Assembly (NCBI RefSeq): GCF_963259705.1
Contig: NC_081846.1
Span: forward strand, 60,379,722 to 60,443,721
Source: Myotis daubentonii
Lineage: Eukaryota > Chordata > Mammalia > Chiroptera > Vespertilionidae
DNA: 64,000 nt
Reading direction: 5' to 3'
The notes under the pieces are model-generated. The model searched no databases. It was not told where the DNA came from and saw only the letters and a list, made by a program, of their open reading frames with translations. Of this stretch, positions 21,684-34,206 are shown in pieces. Within the stretch, counting starts at the first letter, position 1. Each line of letters begins with the position of its first letter. Made by a program: the position numbers and the translations under genes.

Positions 21684-21735
21684 TAGATAGATATATGTAT
21701 GTATGTATATCCAACTTACTGAGTAAGTAATATAT
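21572..21735. repeat. (TA)n and (GTAT)n microsatellites between duplicated motifs
   Basis: A TA tract (about 21575-21629), then a GTAT tract (about 21655-21710). CCAACTTACTGAGTAAG occurs on both sides of the GTAT tract (from 21632 and from 21711), and the left copy forms a palindrome with AAGTTGG. Confidence 0.9.
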
Positions 21736-22290
21736 TTATAAAAGTGTTTGATTCTTTTTGAACTGCCCTGTACATAATAGGGAGCTGGGATAGGAAAATC
21801 ATTAAAAGGATTCAGTTTCAGACACTTACTGGGCTTAAAAGACAGGAACATAAATCAAGTACAGTGTTCCCATTTTATATAAGTATTCTTTCTTCAACAT
21901 GTTTCACAAAAAAAAAGGCCTCCTGACAGCATCAGAATCTCAGAAGAGCTGGCTATTGCAGCCTGAGCTCCTGTCAAGCCAGAAGCAACACAAATGAATC
22001 TTTATCCAAATTAGTGACATCTGCTCAGATAGAGAGATTGGAAGTATCAAAGGGGTTTGGGGAAATGTATCCTTTTCTTTATGTCTTATAGATGGGGTCT
22101 AGAGTGTGAACTTGCCTTGGTTTTAAGATTACATAATTGACAGTTATCAATAGCACAATTCTTTGGTAGCAGAAGTTAACTAGATTTATGTTGGCTCTGC
22201 AAATTGCTTAAGAATTCCAGTTATAGACTGAATGCAAGTAAGATCTTGAATTCCACCCCAACTTATCTATTTTCTGTCTTAAAAAGTTGA
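21736..22290. other. no recognised feature
   Basis: Unremarkable sequence; no coding signal. Confidence 0.4.
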
Positions 22291-22294
22291 TTTA

Positions 22295-22422
22295 AACTCT
22301 GGCCATGTAGCTCAGTTGGTTAGAGTGTCATCCCGATATCTCAATGTTTCAGGTCCAATCACTGGTCAAGGCACACACAAGTATCAATCAATGAATATGA
22401 ATAAGTGGAACAAAAAATTGAT

Positions 22423-22464
<42 letters not shown>

Positions 22465-22512
22465 TCTCCTTCTCCCCTTCCTTTCTCTCAAATCAATTTT
22501 TAAAAAGTTAAA
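22295..22512 (+). mobile_element. VES SINE with expanded (CT)n
   Basis: Diverged head (GGCCATGTAGCTCAGTTGGT), B-box-like AGGTCCAATC, an expanded CT run at about 22427-22460, and tail AAATCAATTTTTAAAAAG, which is partly repeated just downstream at 22527-22547. Confidence 0.75.
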
Positions 22513-22671
22513 GTTAATTTAGTTCTCTCAAATTAATTTTTAAAAAGGTAAGTTTTAATTTAATTTAAAATTTAATTTATTTAAATTTAATTTAAATAAA
22601 CAGATGATAGATAAAATATTAAGCCATTGATACTTATCAAATAACATGTTTTCTTTAAAATTATTGATATA

Positions 22672-23967
22672 CTAGGAGCCCGGTGCACGAAATTCGTGCA
22701 CTGGGTGTGTGTCGGGGGGGAGTGTCCCTCAGTCCAGCCTGCCCCCTCTCACATACTGGGAGCCCTCAGGCATTGACCCCCATCACCCTCCAATCGCAGG
22801 ATCGGCCCCTTGCCCAGGCCTGACGCCTCTGACAGAGGTGTCAGGCCTGGGCAGGGGACCCTCATTTCCCCGCATCACTGGTTCTGCCCCCAGCCCAGGC
22901 CTGATGCGTCTGGCCCAGGCATCAGGCCTGGGCAGGGGACCCCCAGACCCCTCCGATTGCTGGCTCTGCCCCTTGCCCAGGCCTGATGCCTCAGCCAGAG
23001 GCGTAGACCCCCATCACCCTCTGATCGCCTGATCGGCCCCTTGCCCAGGCCTGATGCCTCCACCAGAAGTGTCAGGCTTGGACAGGGGACCCCCATCTCC
23101 CCCCGATCACTGGCTCTGGACCCCGCCCAGGCCTGAGGCCTCTGGCCCAGGAATCATGCCTGGGCAGGGGACCCCCATCTCCCTCTGATCGCTTGCTCCA
23201 CCCCCCGCCCAAGCCTGACGCCTCTGACCCAGGCTTCAGGCCTGGGCAAGGGGACCATCATATCCTCCCAATCCCGGCTCCGCCCCCCGCCCAGGCCTGA
23301 TGCCTCGGCCAGAGGAGTTGACCCTCATCACCCTCCAATCACCAATCACCGGATCGGCCCCTTGACCAGGCCTGAGGCCTCCAGCAGAGGTGTCAGGCCT
23401 GGGCAGGGGACCCCCAGCTCCCCGCGGTTGCAGGCTCCACCCCTGCAAAGGCCTAACGCCTCTGGCTGAGGCATCCGGCCCGGGCAGCGGGGACCCGCAG
23501 CTGCAGCGGCCCCGTGATCGTGGGCTCCGCTTTAGGCCCAGGCAAGGGACCCCTAGCTCCTGGGACTGCCAGCTTCGACTGTGCCCAGCTCCCATCGCTG
23601 GCTCCACCCCTACTTCCTGCTATCACTGGCCAGGGCGGCAAAGGCACCTGATTCTCCGATCATGGCTGGGGGGCAGGGCAAAGGTGGCCCCAGGGCCGCC
23701 TTTGCCCTGCCCCCCAGCTCTTAGCTCCCCCCTGGGTTTCCGATCACTGTCAGTGGCAGGGGGCTTCTTCCTGCTTTTCCTTTTGCCTCCCTGCATTGTG
23801 CCTACATATGCAAATTAGCCGCCATCTTGTTGGCAGTTAACTGCCAATCTTAGTTGGCAGTTAACTGCCAATCATAGTTGGTGGTTAATTTTCATATAGC
23901 CCTGATTAGCCAATGAAAAGGGTATCGTCGTACGCCAATTACCATTTTTCTCTTTTATTAGTGTAGA
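22672..23967 (-). mobile_element. HeliBat-type Helitron H with 82-bp array
   Basis: CTAGGAGCCCGGTGCACGAA with perfect hairpin at the left, TCTTTTATTAGTGTAGA at the right, flanked by A and T. The right 200 bp is the standard 5' module (CCATCTTGTTGGCAGTTAAC, CCCTGATTAGCCAATG). The interior is a GC-rich tandem array followed by a unit-poor stretch to 23815. No enzymes encoded. Confidence 0.9.
22810..23535. repeat. about nine 82-bp palindromic repeat units in Helitron H
   Basis: Units start at GCCCAGGCCTGA (about 22812, 22893, 22975, 23043, 23125, 23207, 23289, 23363, 23444), spacing mostly 81-82 bp. Each contains CAGGCCTGATGCCTC and, inverted, the AGGCATCAGGCCTG block, so each unit can fold into a GC-rich hairpin. 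Confidence 0.85.
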
Positions 23968-24575
23968 TAACCTTTTAGATTATAGAAATATTTGAAAATC
24001 TGTTTAAGTTTGGAGTTGACAGTGTTCCTTCTCTGTGCTCATCTGTGAGGCAGAGCTGTTTATTTATTGCCAGATATCTCAAGTATAGGAAGAGCCCAGA
24101 CTTAGCCTCAAATTGCCCACTGGCGTTGGATGGGTAGCTAGAATATTCAACACAGCAGATAGGCTGTTTGGTAACTCCATCCACTCTTCAGACCCAGGAC
24201 CAAGTTAAAATAATAGGAGTAAGGGTTCAACTTCCTAGGGAAAATAAGTGGTGAGACCAGGAAGAATCCTAGTTCTGAAAGACAGTCTGTGGAACACTAC
24301 AAATTTTTGGAACAGAATCTTAAAAACAGGATCTAAACCATGTACTAATGGGCATGGGGATATCAGGCTTGGGAACATGAGCAAGAGCCAAAATATCAGA
24401 AGAGTCTCTCTTGACAGCAATTAGGTTGCAACTCAGGGGAGCCAAGTGAGACTCAATGTATAGCATCAGGATATCAAATTTCTGCTCTCAGAAAGCTAAA
24501 TGGTGCTAAGATGGTATTCCTCCACAGAGACCTATTTTCTTTCTACCCTAAATAAATAATAAAATCATTCCTTAC
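23968..24575. other. no recognised feature
   Basis: Unique-looking sequence; minus-strand frames of 60-70 codons have no recognisable features. Confidence 0.4.
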
Positions 24576-24587
24576 AAAGAATACCCG

Positions 24588-24820
24588 CGCCGAAACCGGT
24601 TTGGCTCAGTGGATAGAGCGTCAGCCTGCAGACTGAAAGGTCCCAGGTTCAATTCCGGTCAAGGGCATGTACCTGGGTTGCGGCCACATCCCCAGTAGGA
24701 GATGTGCAGGAGGCAGCTGATTGATGTTCCTCTCTCATCGATGTTTCTAACTCTCTATCTCTCTCCCTTCCTCTCTGTAAAAGTTCAATAAAATATATTT
24801 AAAAAAAAAAAAAAAAAAAA
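24588..24820 (+). mobile_element. VES SINE, youngest-looking copy
   Basis: Near-standard VES: TGGCTCAGTGGATAGAGCG, GGTTCAATTCCGG, a long uninterrupted A tail of over 20 bases and a perfect 12-bp duplication AAAGAATACCCG (24576-24587 and 24821-24832). Tail length and intact duplication point to a recent insertion. Confidence 0.95.
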
Positions 24821-24836
24821 AAAGAATACCCGATCA

Positions 24837-25441
24837 TCTATATATACAAAAAGCCAGCGACCAGAACGCCATAATGACTGGAAGTACTGGTTGCTATGAT
24901 GCCCACTGCAGCCAGTGAAACACCCTGAAGGAGGAGCGTGAGGGGGTGGGGCCTGTGGCCCATCTCCTGCCACCCCTCCTCCTGGCCATCCCTGCCCTTG
25001 ATCAGTCTCTCCCACCCTGATTGAGGGCGGGGCGGCCATCCAACCCCACCTCGGCCCTTACCTTCGGCCAGCCCTGTCCCTGATCAGCCACCCACCCCAA
25101 TCAGGGGCAGGACCAGCTGGCCAACCACCTTTTCCCCTCCCCAGCTGGCCCCCACTACCCTAATTGGCCCACGGCCACTCCCCATAACCAGCTCCACTCC
25201 TGATCAGCCCCCCACACCAATGGGGGATGGGGCTGGCCAGCCAACCTCCCATGGCCCTTCCCCACTGCTGGCCCTGCCAGTAATCAGCCTCCTCAACCCA
25301 ATCAGAGGTGGGGACCATGGGCCAATTGCCAGGAGCCCCTCCCCCCAACCAGCCTGGCCTTGATCAGTCCCTGATAGGGACGGGCCAGCCAGCCAACCAC
25401 CGCCATCTCTTCCTCTCGGCAGGTGCAACCCCAATCCCCGA
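24837..25441 (+). mobile_element. Helitron I1, 5' part
   Basis: Starts TCTATATATACAAAAAGCCA after A, 4 bp beyond the preceding SINE duplication. The interior is degenerate 75-85-bp units (CCTGATCAGCCCCCCAC, CCAATCAGGGGCAGGGC). No 3' hairpin of its own: it runs straight into the 5' end of I2 at 25442. It is either truncated or fused to I2. Confidence 0.75.
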
Positions 25442-26115
25442 TCCTATATCATAAAAACCTAATAAAGCCTAATGTTCGGTCATCCAATCAGCCATTCAAC
25501 CAATCAAAGCATAATATGCTAATGATATGCCAAGGCCGCTCAACTGCTCACTATGACGTGCACTGACCACCAGGGGGCAGACGCTCTGACCAGTAGGTGA
25601 GCTTGCTGCTGGGTTCCAGCTGATCAGGACTGGGCGAGATGGGCAGGACACACCCTGGAGCACTCCTGCAGTCCTTCCCTGGCTGACCAACCTCCTGTGC
25701 CTCTCCCCAGCCCTGATCGTGCACTGGTGGGGTCTCTCAGCATGGCCTGCACCCTCTCACAATTCAAGACCCCTTGGGGGATGTCAGAGAGCTGTTTTGG
25801 CCCAACAATGGAATGACTGGTTGCTATGATGTTCACTGACCACCAGAGGACAGACACTCAATGCAGGAGCTGACCCCTGGTGGTCAGTGTGCCCCCACAG
25901 GGGAAATGCCACTCAGCCAGAAGCCAGGCTCACCCAGAGTCTCTCCCCTCTCTGTGACAGTGCTAAGGATGTCCGACTGATGGCTTAGGCCTGGGAGCTG
26001 GCCTAAGCCATCAGTCAGACATCCCCCGGGGGCTCCTGAACTGCGAGAGGGTGCAGGCCAGGCTGAGGGACCACCCCTTCCCCCAGTGCAGGAATTTTGT
26101 GCACCAGGCCTCTAG
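25442..26115 (+). mobile_element. HeliBat-type Helitron I2
   Basis: TCCTATATCATAAAAACCTA at the 5' end, CTCAACTGCTCACTATGACG and the CCACCAGGGGGCAGACGCTC block, then a 3' hairpin (AGGAATTTTGTGCACCAGGC) and CTAG at 26112-26115 followed by T. Contains a strong internal stem-loop at 25968-26023. Same family as J. Confidence 0.85.
25968..26023. repeat. 24-bp inverted repeat in Helitron I2
   Basis: Arms 25968-25991 and 26000-26023 pair with one mismatch around an 8-base loop (core GATGGCTTAGGCC / GGCCTAAGCCATC). It resembles a hairpin but sits about 90 bp before the true 3' end. Confidence 0.8.
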
Positions 26116-26343
26116 TATATAATCTGCACACCAACCTTCTTAAATTTTAGTAAGCACAAATATCAGTAAGCACAAATTACCACATTTTATCCTTTCAAAT
26201 ACTAGTGTGATAGAGAATGTTGTTTGCTTATCTAGATATCTGTTTTTTAGATATCTACCCCTCCCAGTCCAGATCATGTCACTCAAGGAAAGCTGACGTC
26301 ATTTTCAGTTTCAGGATCTGTCATATTCAATAGGTCCTAAATA
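26116..26343. other. no recognised feature
   Basis: Ordinary sequence between a Helitron and a hAT MITE. 'AAGCACAAAT' occurs twice near 26151-26178. Confidence 0.4.
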
Positions 26344-26351
26344 TTCTAGTC

Positions 26352-26641
26352 CAATAATTTTCAACTGGTATGCCACAAGAGACACACTGGTGTGCTGCAA
26401 GAATTTTTAAAACATGCAATACCTGACTATTGAGTTAAAGGCATTGACTTCTTTTCCCTTGGATTGTCAAATAAAATAGTGACAACAGCCAACACAACAA
26501 TAGCTGTCTGTTGTGAATGAGTCAAAATTATACCTATTTCTTTTTTGGCCAGATTAGCAAAAAATATATTATTTGGTGTGCCACCGAATTTTAGTGATTA
26601 GTTCATGTGTGTCATGAGGTGATAAAGCTTGAAAACAGCTG
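26352..26641. mobile_element. bat-type hAT MITE, copy 1
   Basis: 290 bp between TTCTAGTC (26344-26351) and GTCTAGTC (26642-26649), an 8-bp hAT-type duplication with one mismatch. Terminal repeats CAATAATTTTCAACTGGT and CTTGAAAACAGCTG. Interior GACAACAGCCAACACAACAA and AAAATTATACCTATTTC. The copy at 44021 is the same family. Confidence 0.85.
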
Positions 26642-26649
26642 GTCTAGTC

Positions 26650-27399
26650 AATTGTTGTAACCCTATTCCATATGGCAATGATGGCAATCCTGTGCCACAT
26701 GTCAACAATGACACATCATGGCCTTTCCCTAGTTATTGCTATTTGACTAGGGATGGAAACATGCTTCAGTCCTATCAGTCTGAAAGGAACAACTTTTATT
26801 TTCATGTTTAAGAGAGTACTTTTTTTCACTTTTCCCAAGCATATAACCTTGAGCAGCCCTTTGGTATTAATGAGAAAAGACAGACCGAGGAGGAGTTTAA
26901 AGTTGAAAAGTCATCACAACCAGATTTAGGGAGTCCAGCTATGGGCTTCTTCCCATTTGAGATAATTCCTCTCCTCACTAATCCAGTTTAAATCAGGTTT
27001 TTCATTCATTTCATCCAAAAGCATCCCAATTGACAAATATATTCTCTGCATTTGTCTATTTTCCTGATCATCTGTTCAGATCAGATCTTTTTGTTCACAA
27101 TCATTCTTTTCTTGGTCAGCAAGCTTCTTGGTTGTTTTCACCCATTTCCATGGCTCTAATGACTCTTCAATGTGTTGATATATTCATGTCAGACCTACAT
27201 ATTGAGCACCAAAATCATATTCACAAGTGCTACTAGTCATCTCCTGTGTCACCAACAAGCTTCTCAATTAGCATTCTAATATTAAAATTCTCAGCTCTCG
27301 TCTATGTTGGTACCAACTCTGTTTTACTTAGATTTTCATTATTTGTTGTATTGTCATCCATCTAACTTAAAGCTTCAAAGATTTTATTTTCATCTTATC
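26650..27399. other. no recognised feature
   Basis: Unique-looking; short frames only. Confidence 0.4.
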
Positions 27400-28640
27400 T
27401 TTCTTGCTCTCATCCAATCAGCAATGCATGTTTTTCCTACCTTCTAAAGTATTCCTATATTTCTTTCTTCTTTGCCCTTATGATGTAACTCTGTTGCCAA
27501 CTTCTTCCTCATCTCTCACATTGAGTGCTGCAATCTCCTCTTGTTTGGACTTTCATCCATGAATGTCTCCCCCTTCCATCTCTCTTCAAGATACATATTT
27601 CCGTTATCGTTGTAAATAAAAAGTAATTCCCCCATTTCCCTACAGGACAATCAAACTGCTCAGCATGTTTTCCACAGCTCTTCACGGTCAGATCCCAATC
27701 TACCTCCTGGGGCTTATTTTATTTTACTAAGATTCTTTCACACATTTCTGGGCCTGACCTTCTATGTTTGGTTCAGATGTCTATTGTTTCACAGACTCAG
27801 GAGATTCCCTGTGTAATAAGAAACTGGTACCCATACACAGATGACAAGGATATGCTAAAGAAAGAGACAGACCACTCTGGATTGGTAGGTGCAAGTTTAA
27901 TAAGCAAGGGAACTTACATATGAGACTTGTCCTGGGTGGCCTCAAGCTGACTACATCTCCACTCCATACTTGCCCACCAGAATCTTAACAGTTTACATAC
28001 AGGCCTTCACTGGATTTAGTCACATATACCATCCAGATGGTCTCCACAACACCTTACTCTCTCAAGTCTGAGTCCTTGAAAATGGCTCTGACTGTGGAAA
28101 CAGTGGGCAGAACATACTGTATATATTTCAAGGGCCAGGGAAAGGGATGAGGAGCCTCTGATTGCCCGGGTTCAGCTCTCAGTTCAATGACCAGTTACAC
28201 TCTCTCAGTGACCTCCTCCAACAGTGTCTCACTTTTCCCCAAGTATGACTTATTTCCTCTTGAATCCATGTAGTTACCTATGTTTATTCCCCTGCTTCAA
28301 AGTCCTGACCCCCTTTCTCTGCCTGGAAGGCTATGATTTATTCTCCAACATAGAGCTTAGTAACTTCCCTGAAAACATATTCTTAACAGCAACCTCAGCT
28401 CCCAGACAGAATTAATCTCCTCTTGTCCTATACTCCAATCACATGTTATACATAAGCTCCTATATAGCATTGCCCACAGCATGCTGTCATTTATAGTTTG
28501 GGAGTCTAGAGCTGCTTTGAAACCATTAGCACTTTTAAAAAGAGAGACATGATTCATCTGGGAAACTCTCTGACCAGTTAACTCAGTGTCTGGTATATAA
28601 TAATGTTTCAATAAATGTCTATGAAAGGAAAAAGCTAAAG
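27400..28640. other. old LINE/LTR-like sequence, poorly resolved
   Basis: 27400-27800 and 28195-28620 have the pyrimidine-rich texture and endings (TCTGCCTGGAAGGC, AGTGTCTGGTATATAATAAT, AATAAATGTCTATGAA) of the ancient L2 3' region. 27815-28110 between them looks like antisense LTR text (AAGTTTAATAAGCAAGGGAA) but I could not find its ends. No intact frame. Confidence 0.35.
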
Positions 28641-29639
28641 GATTTCTCAGGGCTCCCCGCAATAGAAACATCTATGCTTTGTCAGGAAAGGTTAAAATTT
28701 TAAGCTTGTGCTAACTACACTCATGCTCTGTCATCACTTTATCACTTGGTAATTCTACTACATATTCTAGATTATCCTCAAGGACAAATAACTTGGAAAT
28801 TTTTCTCCCAGCCAAAAGCTGGGGAAAAAAATATAACTATGTCCTGGATCTAAATGGGAGAATAAAGATGATCATGAATTTATTTCAGATAAATAGCCCA
28901 TTACATCCTAAAGCTGTTAGATCTGAAAATTACATGATATGCATATCTACAAAGTTTAATGAGGTTTGAAGAAATCAATAGAGAAACATAAATTTATATA
29001 ATGTTTTTTATGTCACTCTGTTGCAGCAGTATTGGAATATTTTGTCCAAAGTAAAACCTTTAAAGTAAAGGGAGATGTTTTGCTAGAACAGGGCAGAAAA
29101 TGCAGAGCCAAACTTATCTTGACCCAAACACAGAACACCTCTCTGGAGCTTTCATAAAGAGCAGTTCACCAAATGTGCTATAACATCTTGTAGGACACAG
29201 TGATATTCTGTTTCCAAGCTTCCTAACAGAGATGATAATCTGCAGCCAAATATTAGGTGCTATATTTCTCAGTAGCTTTGAAATGGTGCTAAAGTCTTTT
29301 AAAGTGTTGCTTTGCCCTCTCCTGCATGAAGGGCCTGGCATGGCACATGGACCGGGAAGCTTTTTATTTTTTACAAGAATATAATTTTGTGTTTCATGTA
29401 GGCTGGAACATTCATGAACATGCTGAAATTAACTAGATTGAAATGGAACCCAAACTGTCATCATGAGACAGTTCTGAATAAAAGACATGTCCCCTGAGGA
29501 CTCCATGCTGGAACAAAGCTATAAAACTTCATAGTTTATGTGTGCCATGTTTGTCCATTATAACCACATTATGAACTTGTTTAGTAAGAAAAACAATGGG
29601 GGAAATTTAGAATACATAATTATGGGATCAAAATAATAA
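28641..29639. other. no recognised feature
   Basis: AT-rich unique-looking sequence. Confidence 0.4.
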
Positions 29640-29885
29640 TAGTAGTAGTAATTATGATAATCATAATTTCTTGAGTGCTTCCTATGTGTCAAATACTACT
29701 TAAAACACTTTGAATGTACTAATGCATTTAAATGTCACAGGAATCTTATTACATAAGACACCACTATTATACCCATTTTACAGAAATTGAATTACTGGTT
29801 GTAAAAGTAACTTGTTCAAGGGCACACGTTAGGATGAGGCAGAGCTAATCATAGAATTAAGTCTGGCTTCAGAGCCTACATATTT
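29640..29885 (+). mobile_element. MIR SINE
   Basis: Good MIR order: CTTGAGTGCTTCCTATGTGT, ACCACTATTATACCCATTTT, TAACTTGTTCAAGGGCACAC, GTCTGGCTTCAGAGCC. Confidence 0.8.
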
Positions 29886-31512
29886 TATCAACATTCAAAT
29901 TGCCTCTGTGTTTTAGTATTATCCAAGAACTATTGACTTTCTGGAAAAGGTGAAAAGCTTCTTGCATATTACTTATTTCAAGATACAATGCCAATTATAA
30001 ATTTTATTTTAGCCTTTTGCACTTGTGCATAACCAAGTCTTAAATATTCAGGAATCATTTGCATGCAAATTCTCTTTACCAATGTCTGTTAAACAGGATT
30101 TAATCATTGAATTGTATAGTTGAAAGTTATCTAGAAAATATACAAGAGCAAACATAAGCCTGGATGTTTTAAACAGCCAATTTGAATACTTCAAAAAAAA
30201 ATAACAAGCAAGTTATTCAAAGTTATGTTGGATTCCAATGAAACCCAAATTAGTAAGTCATGGTCAAGTAGACAATATTACATGGTACAAATGAGACTCG
30301 AAGGAGAAGTTCCCAAGGAAGAGAGGAGTGGGCTACACAGCCATCCAAAAGGACTTATACAATCACTTATATGCAATTAAATAATCTAATTAAAATTATA
30401 ATTAATGGATTTCAATGACCAGTTTGTCCCTATTATTATGAGCAATGAAAAATAACTCTGAAAAATGGAAAGCTTCAGTTTAGGAAATATCAATGGAACA
30501 ATGCTAGAATATCTCTATATCCAGTTAAGAGGCCCTTGCCAACTCCCTATGAGAGGAAATGCTATCCAGTTTTCAACTTCCTGCAGGAGCTGAGAAGTAA
30601 AATATGTTCAGAAAGCAGAATGAAATTGATTTTGTAGCAACCAAATTAATCTTTTATTAGCAAATAAAAACCACATAACCTCATCCAATCTGAAAAGTTA
30701 AATAGTGAAACTCCAGGAGCTGAAGGTAGAAAACATACCATTAAAGCTTGAAAATCCCATTTATCAGTAAAAACAAATTCAGAACTCCAACATTTGATGC
30801 TATTCTTTCATAATTTATTAAGTCCAGCCTCCACTTTCAGTTAATGCATTGGGTAGGGGAAAGTTCTTTACATGAGTCATGCTGAGGAAGAGAATGAAAT
30901 GGTTACACAGTAGAAAGCTTGATGCAAAAAAAAGGAGAGGAGTCTAGAAATGGAAATTCTGCATCAACACTGCAAGGGAGGGGAGAAGGCACTTTGGCAG
31001 AGAAACTGAACTGGTTCCAAAGAAGATGAAGGGAAATAGAGACAAATTTCAGACCAGTTTAGTGCATTGTAATCCTTCCCCTTTGGATTTGGCTAGGCAA
31101 ATATTAACAGTAAAAATTACTTTCATTTGTCAACATTAAGTTATAATACATCATAGCCTGAATCTAAGCTGTGTATTTTACAACATTACACTTATAATTA
31201 AAAAAGACAAGTTAACTTTCTACACATGATAAAATTTTGTACAGAAATATAGGACTCCCTGGTTCATACGGTAACAAGATTTTCAGCTTTAATAGTTGTC
31301 TTTATACTTCCTGTTAAAATGTCCATGAATATACCAAAAAAGCCAAAAACAAACAGTAGCATTGGAACTAAAAATAAAATTAAAATCATATATCAACAGG
31401 CAGAGGGGAAGTTCATGAACTTTATTATTGGGGATAAATTACTGAGAAGCAGAGGCACAAGTTAAGCACCATGTACTTTATTTTTGGAAAACAACCAAAT
31501 AAAACAAACACA
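29886..31512. other. no recognised feature
   Basis: 1.6 kb of AT-rich DNA free of young insertions. No coding or RNA signal seen. Confidence 0.4.
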
Positions 31513-31731
31513 AAAGCATACTCCAGAGTTTCTCAGAGTATGGTCCTGGAATCATGAGAACTAGAACATTAGAATAACATGGAAATGTGTTAGAAATGCA
31601 TATTCAGCAAATTCACAAACTCCAACCTCAAATCTATTAAGTTAGAAACTCTGCAGGTAAGGCGCAGCAATCTGTGGTTTACCAAGCTCTCCAGATGATG
31701 TTCATACCCACTGAAGTTTGAGAACCACTGG
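31513..31731. mobile_element. MER20-type hAT MITE
   Basis: AGTTTCTCAGAGTATGGTCC at the left, TTAGAAACTCTGCAGGTAAG and GCAATCTGTGGTTTACCAAG inside, GAAGTTTGAGAACCACTG at the right; the typical MER20 layout. Confidence 0.7.
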
Positions 31732-33680
31732 CACAAACACAAAAGAGATGGAAGGAAAATATTTGATTCATCCACACTCTATGAAGGAACTCCAAAAGAA
31801 TTTGCAATGGCCCAAAATAGATAAGCCCTGTCATTTTCACTCTCAGGTGAGAAGATTAAGAACAAGGAATTAAGAGCTTTGATCCAATCCAGCACAATTA
31901 GGAAGAGTCAGAGTTAATGTGTTAATTATTTGGCCCTAAAGACTATCTTTCTTAACCATTTTAGTGTACTATTTCCTGAGGGTTGATCATATAAAGTTTT
32001 CTGAATCATCATAGAATTGTTTTAGTAAAAAAAATAAAATAAAAAAAAAATCAAAGAAAACAAAGCTGGTAAAAATAGTGGGAATATTCCTCTACAATTT
32101 ATAAAATAATTGTTGCAGTAGATTTTTTATAATGATATGGAACTACTGACAATTTATTGAGTTTGTAAATGATTGTAGCAGATTATAAACATAATATACT
32201 GCACTATTCCATTTTTATAAAAGTGTGTTTCATGGGGTGAACCATTTGCACTGCTATGTTGAGATTTGTTGTCTATAATGCAAGAGACATTACCAGCACC
32301 TACGACTGGTGCTTCTCTTCTGTGTCTAAATATACTTAAGAATGACTTTATGGTAAATAAAATAACATAGTTCCTTCTTCATAGAACCTAATGTCTAGTG
32401 GAAAAGACAGATATTTATAACTAATATAATATTGAGGGCTTTTATGAGTGCTAACAGATTAAAATACAATGCAAAATAGTGAATGATATTATGTTGGTCT
32501 AATACAGAACTTCAAAGTAGTCTCACCTAATTAAACATTCCTAAAGTGGACATCAGAAAAATTAGTAGGGGTGGAAGTGAAATGACATGGAGTAATATCT
32601 AGATAGAAGGAATAAAATACCAAAAGTCTTCAGACATAAGGAAACATTATTTGTTTGAGGAACCAAATGACATCTAATATGGCAATATTGAAGAGAAAAA
32701 GGAAGAGGGGCTGGTAAATACAACAAGACGGAAGTGGAGAAACAGATGGGAGTTGGTTAGATTAATCAGGACCTTGCATGATCAATTAAGGGAGTTGCGT
32801 TTGGATCCCAATGACATAATATGAGCACATTTTAGATTTTTTAAGAGTGTCATGCAAAAAGAGGTTAGAATAGAGTAAGGGAAGGTTGAGGGAGAACCAT
32901 TAGGAGTATATTCAATTGCCCAAGCAAAATATGATCATAAACTGAATTATTATAGAGAAATGGATGTGGACCATTTGTAAGAAAGTTAGGAATAAATAAG
33001 AGCAGGAATAGATGACATATAAGAGAAGCAGAAACAGAGGAAGTTTAAAAGAAATACTGTCTGTGACTTGGGAAACAATATGAATGATGGGGACAATCAG
33101 TGAAATAGGAAACAAAGGAAGATTAAAAATCAAATTGAGAGATGGTCATGAGTTTCAGATGAATGTATAATTAGAATTAGAAAATTAAAGCAGATAAATA
33201 GATGTGAGTAATCATTCAGTTGAATCCTTCATTTTGTAGATGAGGAAAGTGAGTACCAGAGAGGTTGAGAATATAAGAATTTTTAAGTGTTACATAAAAT
33301 ATACATGCATATGCACATACATTTGCAAAAACATTGCACTATGTGGCCCTATTGTCTATTCTATAATAAATATGTACATGTAATGTGCCATTCTTAAATA
33401 TTTAAAAAATTTTGGTAAAAAAGAAACATGTGATTATGTATAATTTTCCAGAAAACAAAAGTATAATTAAATAATCATCACAACCCAATATTATATAATA
33501 AATTATGGAAAATGGATGGAGGAGAAATAAATAATTGGAATCATAGACTTATTTAACTAATTTTACCGCTGGCTGCATAATAAAAGCATATATGGTAATA
33601 CCCCTGATAAGATGTCAGGCATACCCAGAATATTACAGTAAAATATATTTCTGAACAACACTCACTAAAGTTATATGTAA
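31732..33680. other. no recognised feature
   Basis: About 2 kb of AT-rich DNA. A weak MIR-like core occurs near 33225-33275 (TTTTGTAGATGAGGAAAGTG). Nothing else stands out. Confidence 0.4.
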
Positions 33681-34178
33681 TGATTGTTAATTTCATGTGT
33701 CAACTTGATTGGGCCAAGGGATGCCTAGATAGCTGATTAACATTATTCTTGGATGTGTCTATAAACGAAGAGATTAGCTTTTGAATTGGACTGCGTGAAG
33801 CCTTCCGCAATGTGGGCAGGCATCATTCAGTTCACTGAGGGCCTGACTAGAACAAAAGACAAAAGGTTAAATTTGCTCTCTGCCAGACTGCTGAGATGGG
33901 ACATCTACCTTCTCCTGCCGGCAGTACTCTTGATTCTCAGGCTTCCATATCCAGACTGGAATCTGTAACCTCTTATTTCTCACCTCTCAAACCTTTAAAC
34001 TACACCACTAGCATTACTGGCTCTCCAGCTTGCAGAATTTTCAGCTTCCATAATCATGTGAGCCAATAGTTTATCTCTTTATCTATATTTCCAATTGGTT
34101 ATATACTATGTAATACAAACACATGCACATACACATATTCTATTGGCTCTGCTACTCTGGAAAACCCTGACTGATACA
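33681..34178 (+). mobile_element. MLT2-type LTR of an ERVL element
   Basis: Begins TGATTGTTAATTTCATGTGT and ends CCCTGACTGATACA, with GGGCCAAGGGATGCCTAGAT, TTGGATGTGTCTATAAACGA and CATAATCATGTGAGCCAATA in the order seen in ancient mammalian ERVL (MLT2) LTRs. It is followed by an ERVL-like leader (GATTTTGATACTTGG) that would include the leucine-type primer-binding region. Decayed; no duplication visible. Confidence 0.7.
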
Positions 34179-34206
34179 GATTTTGATACTTGGAATGGCT
34201 CTAGAG

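Noticed and set aside
27815..28110. Antisense LTR
   Set aside because: Texture only; no ends, no poly(A) signal/TATA pair and no duplication found, so kept only as a low-confidence remark.
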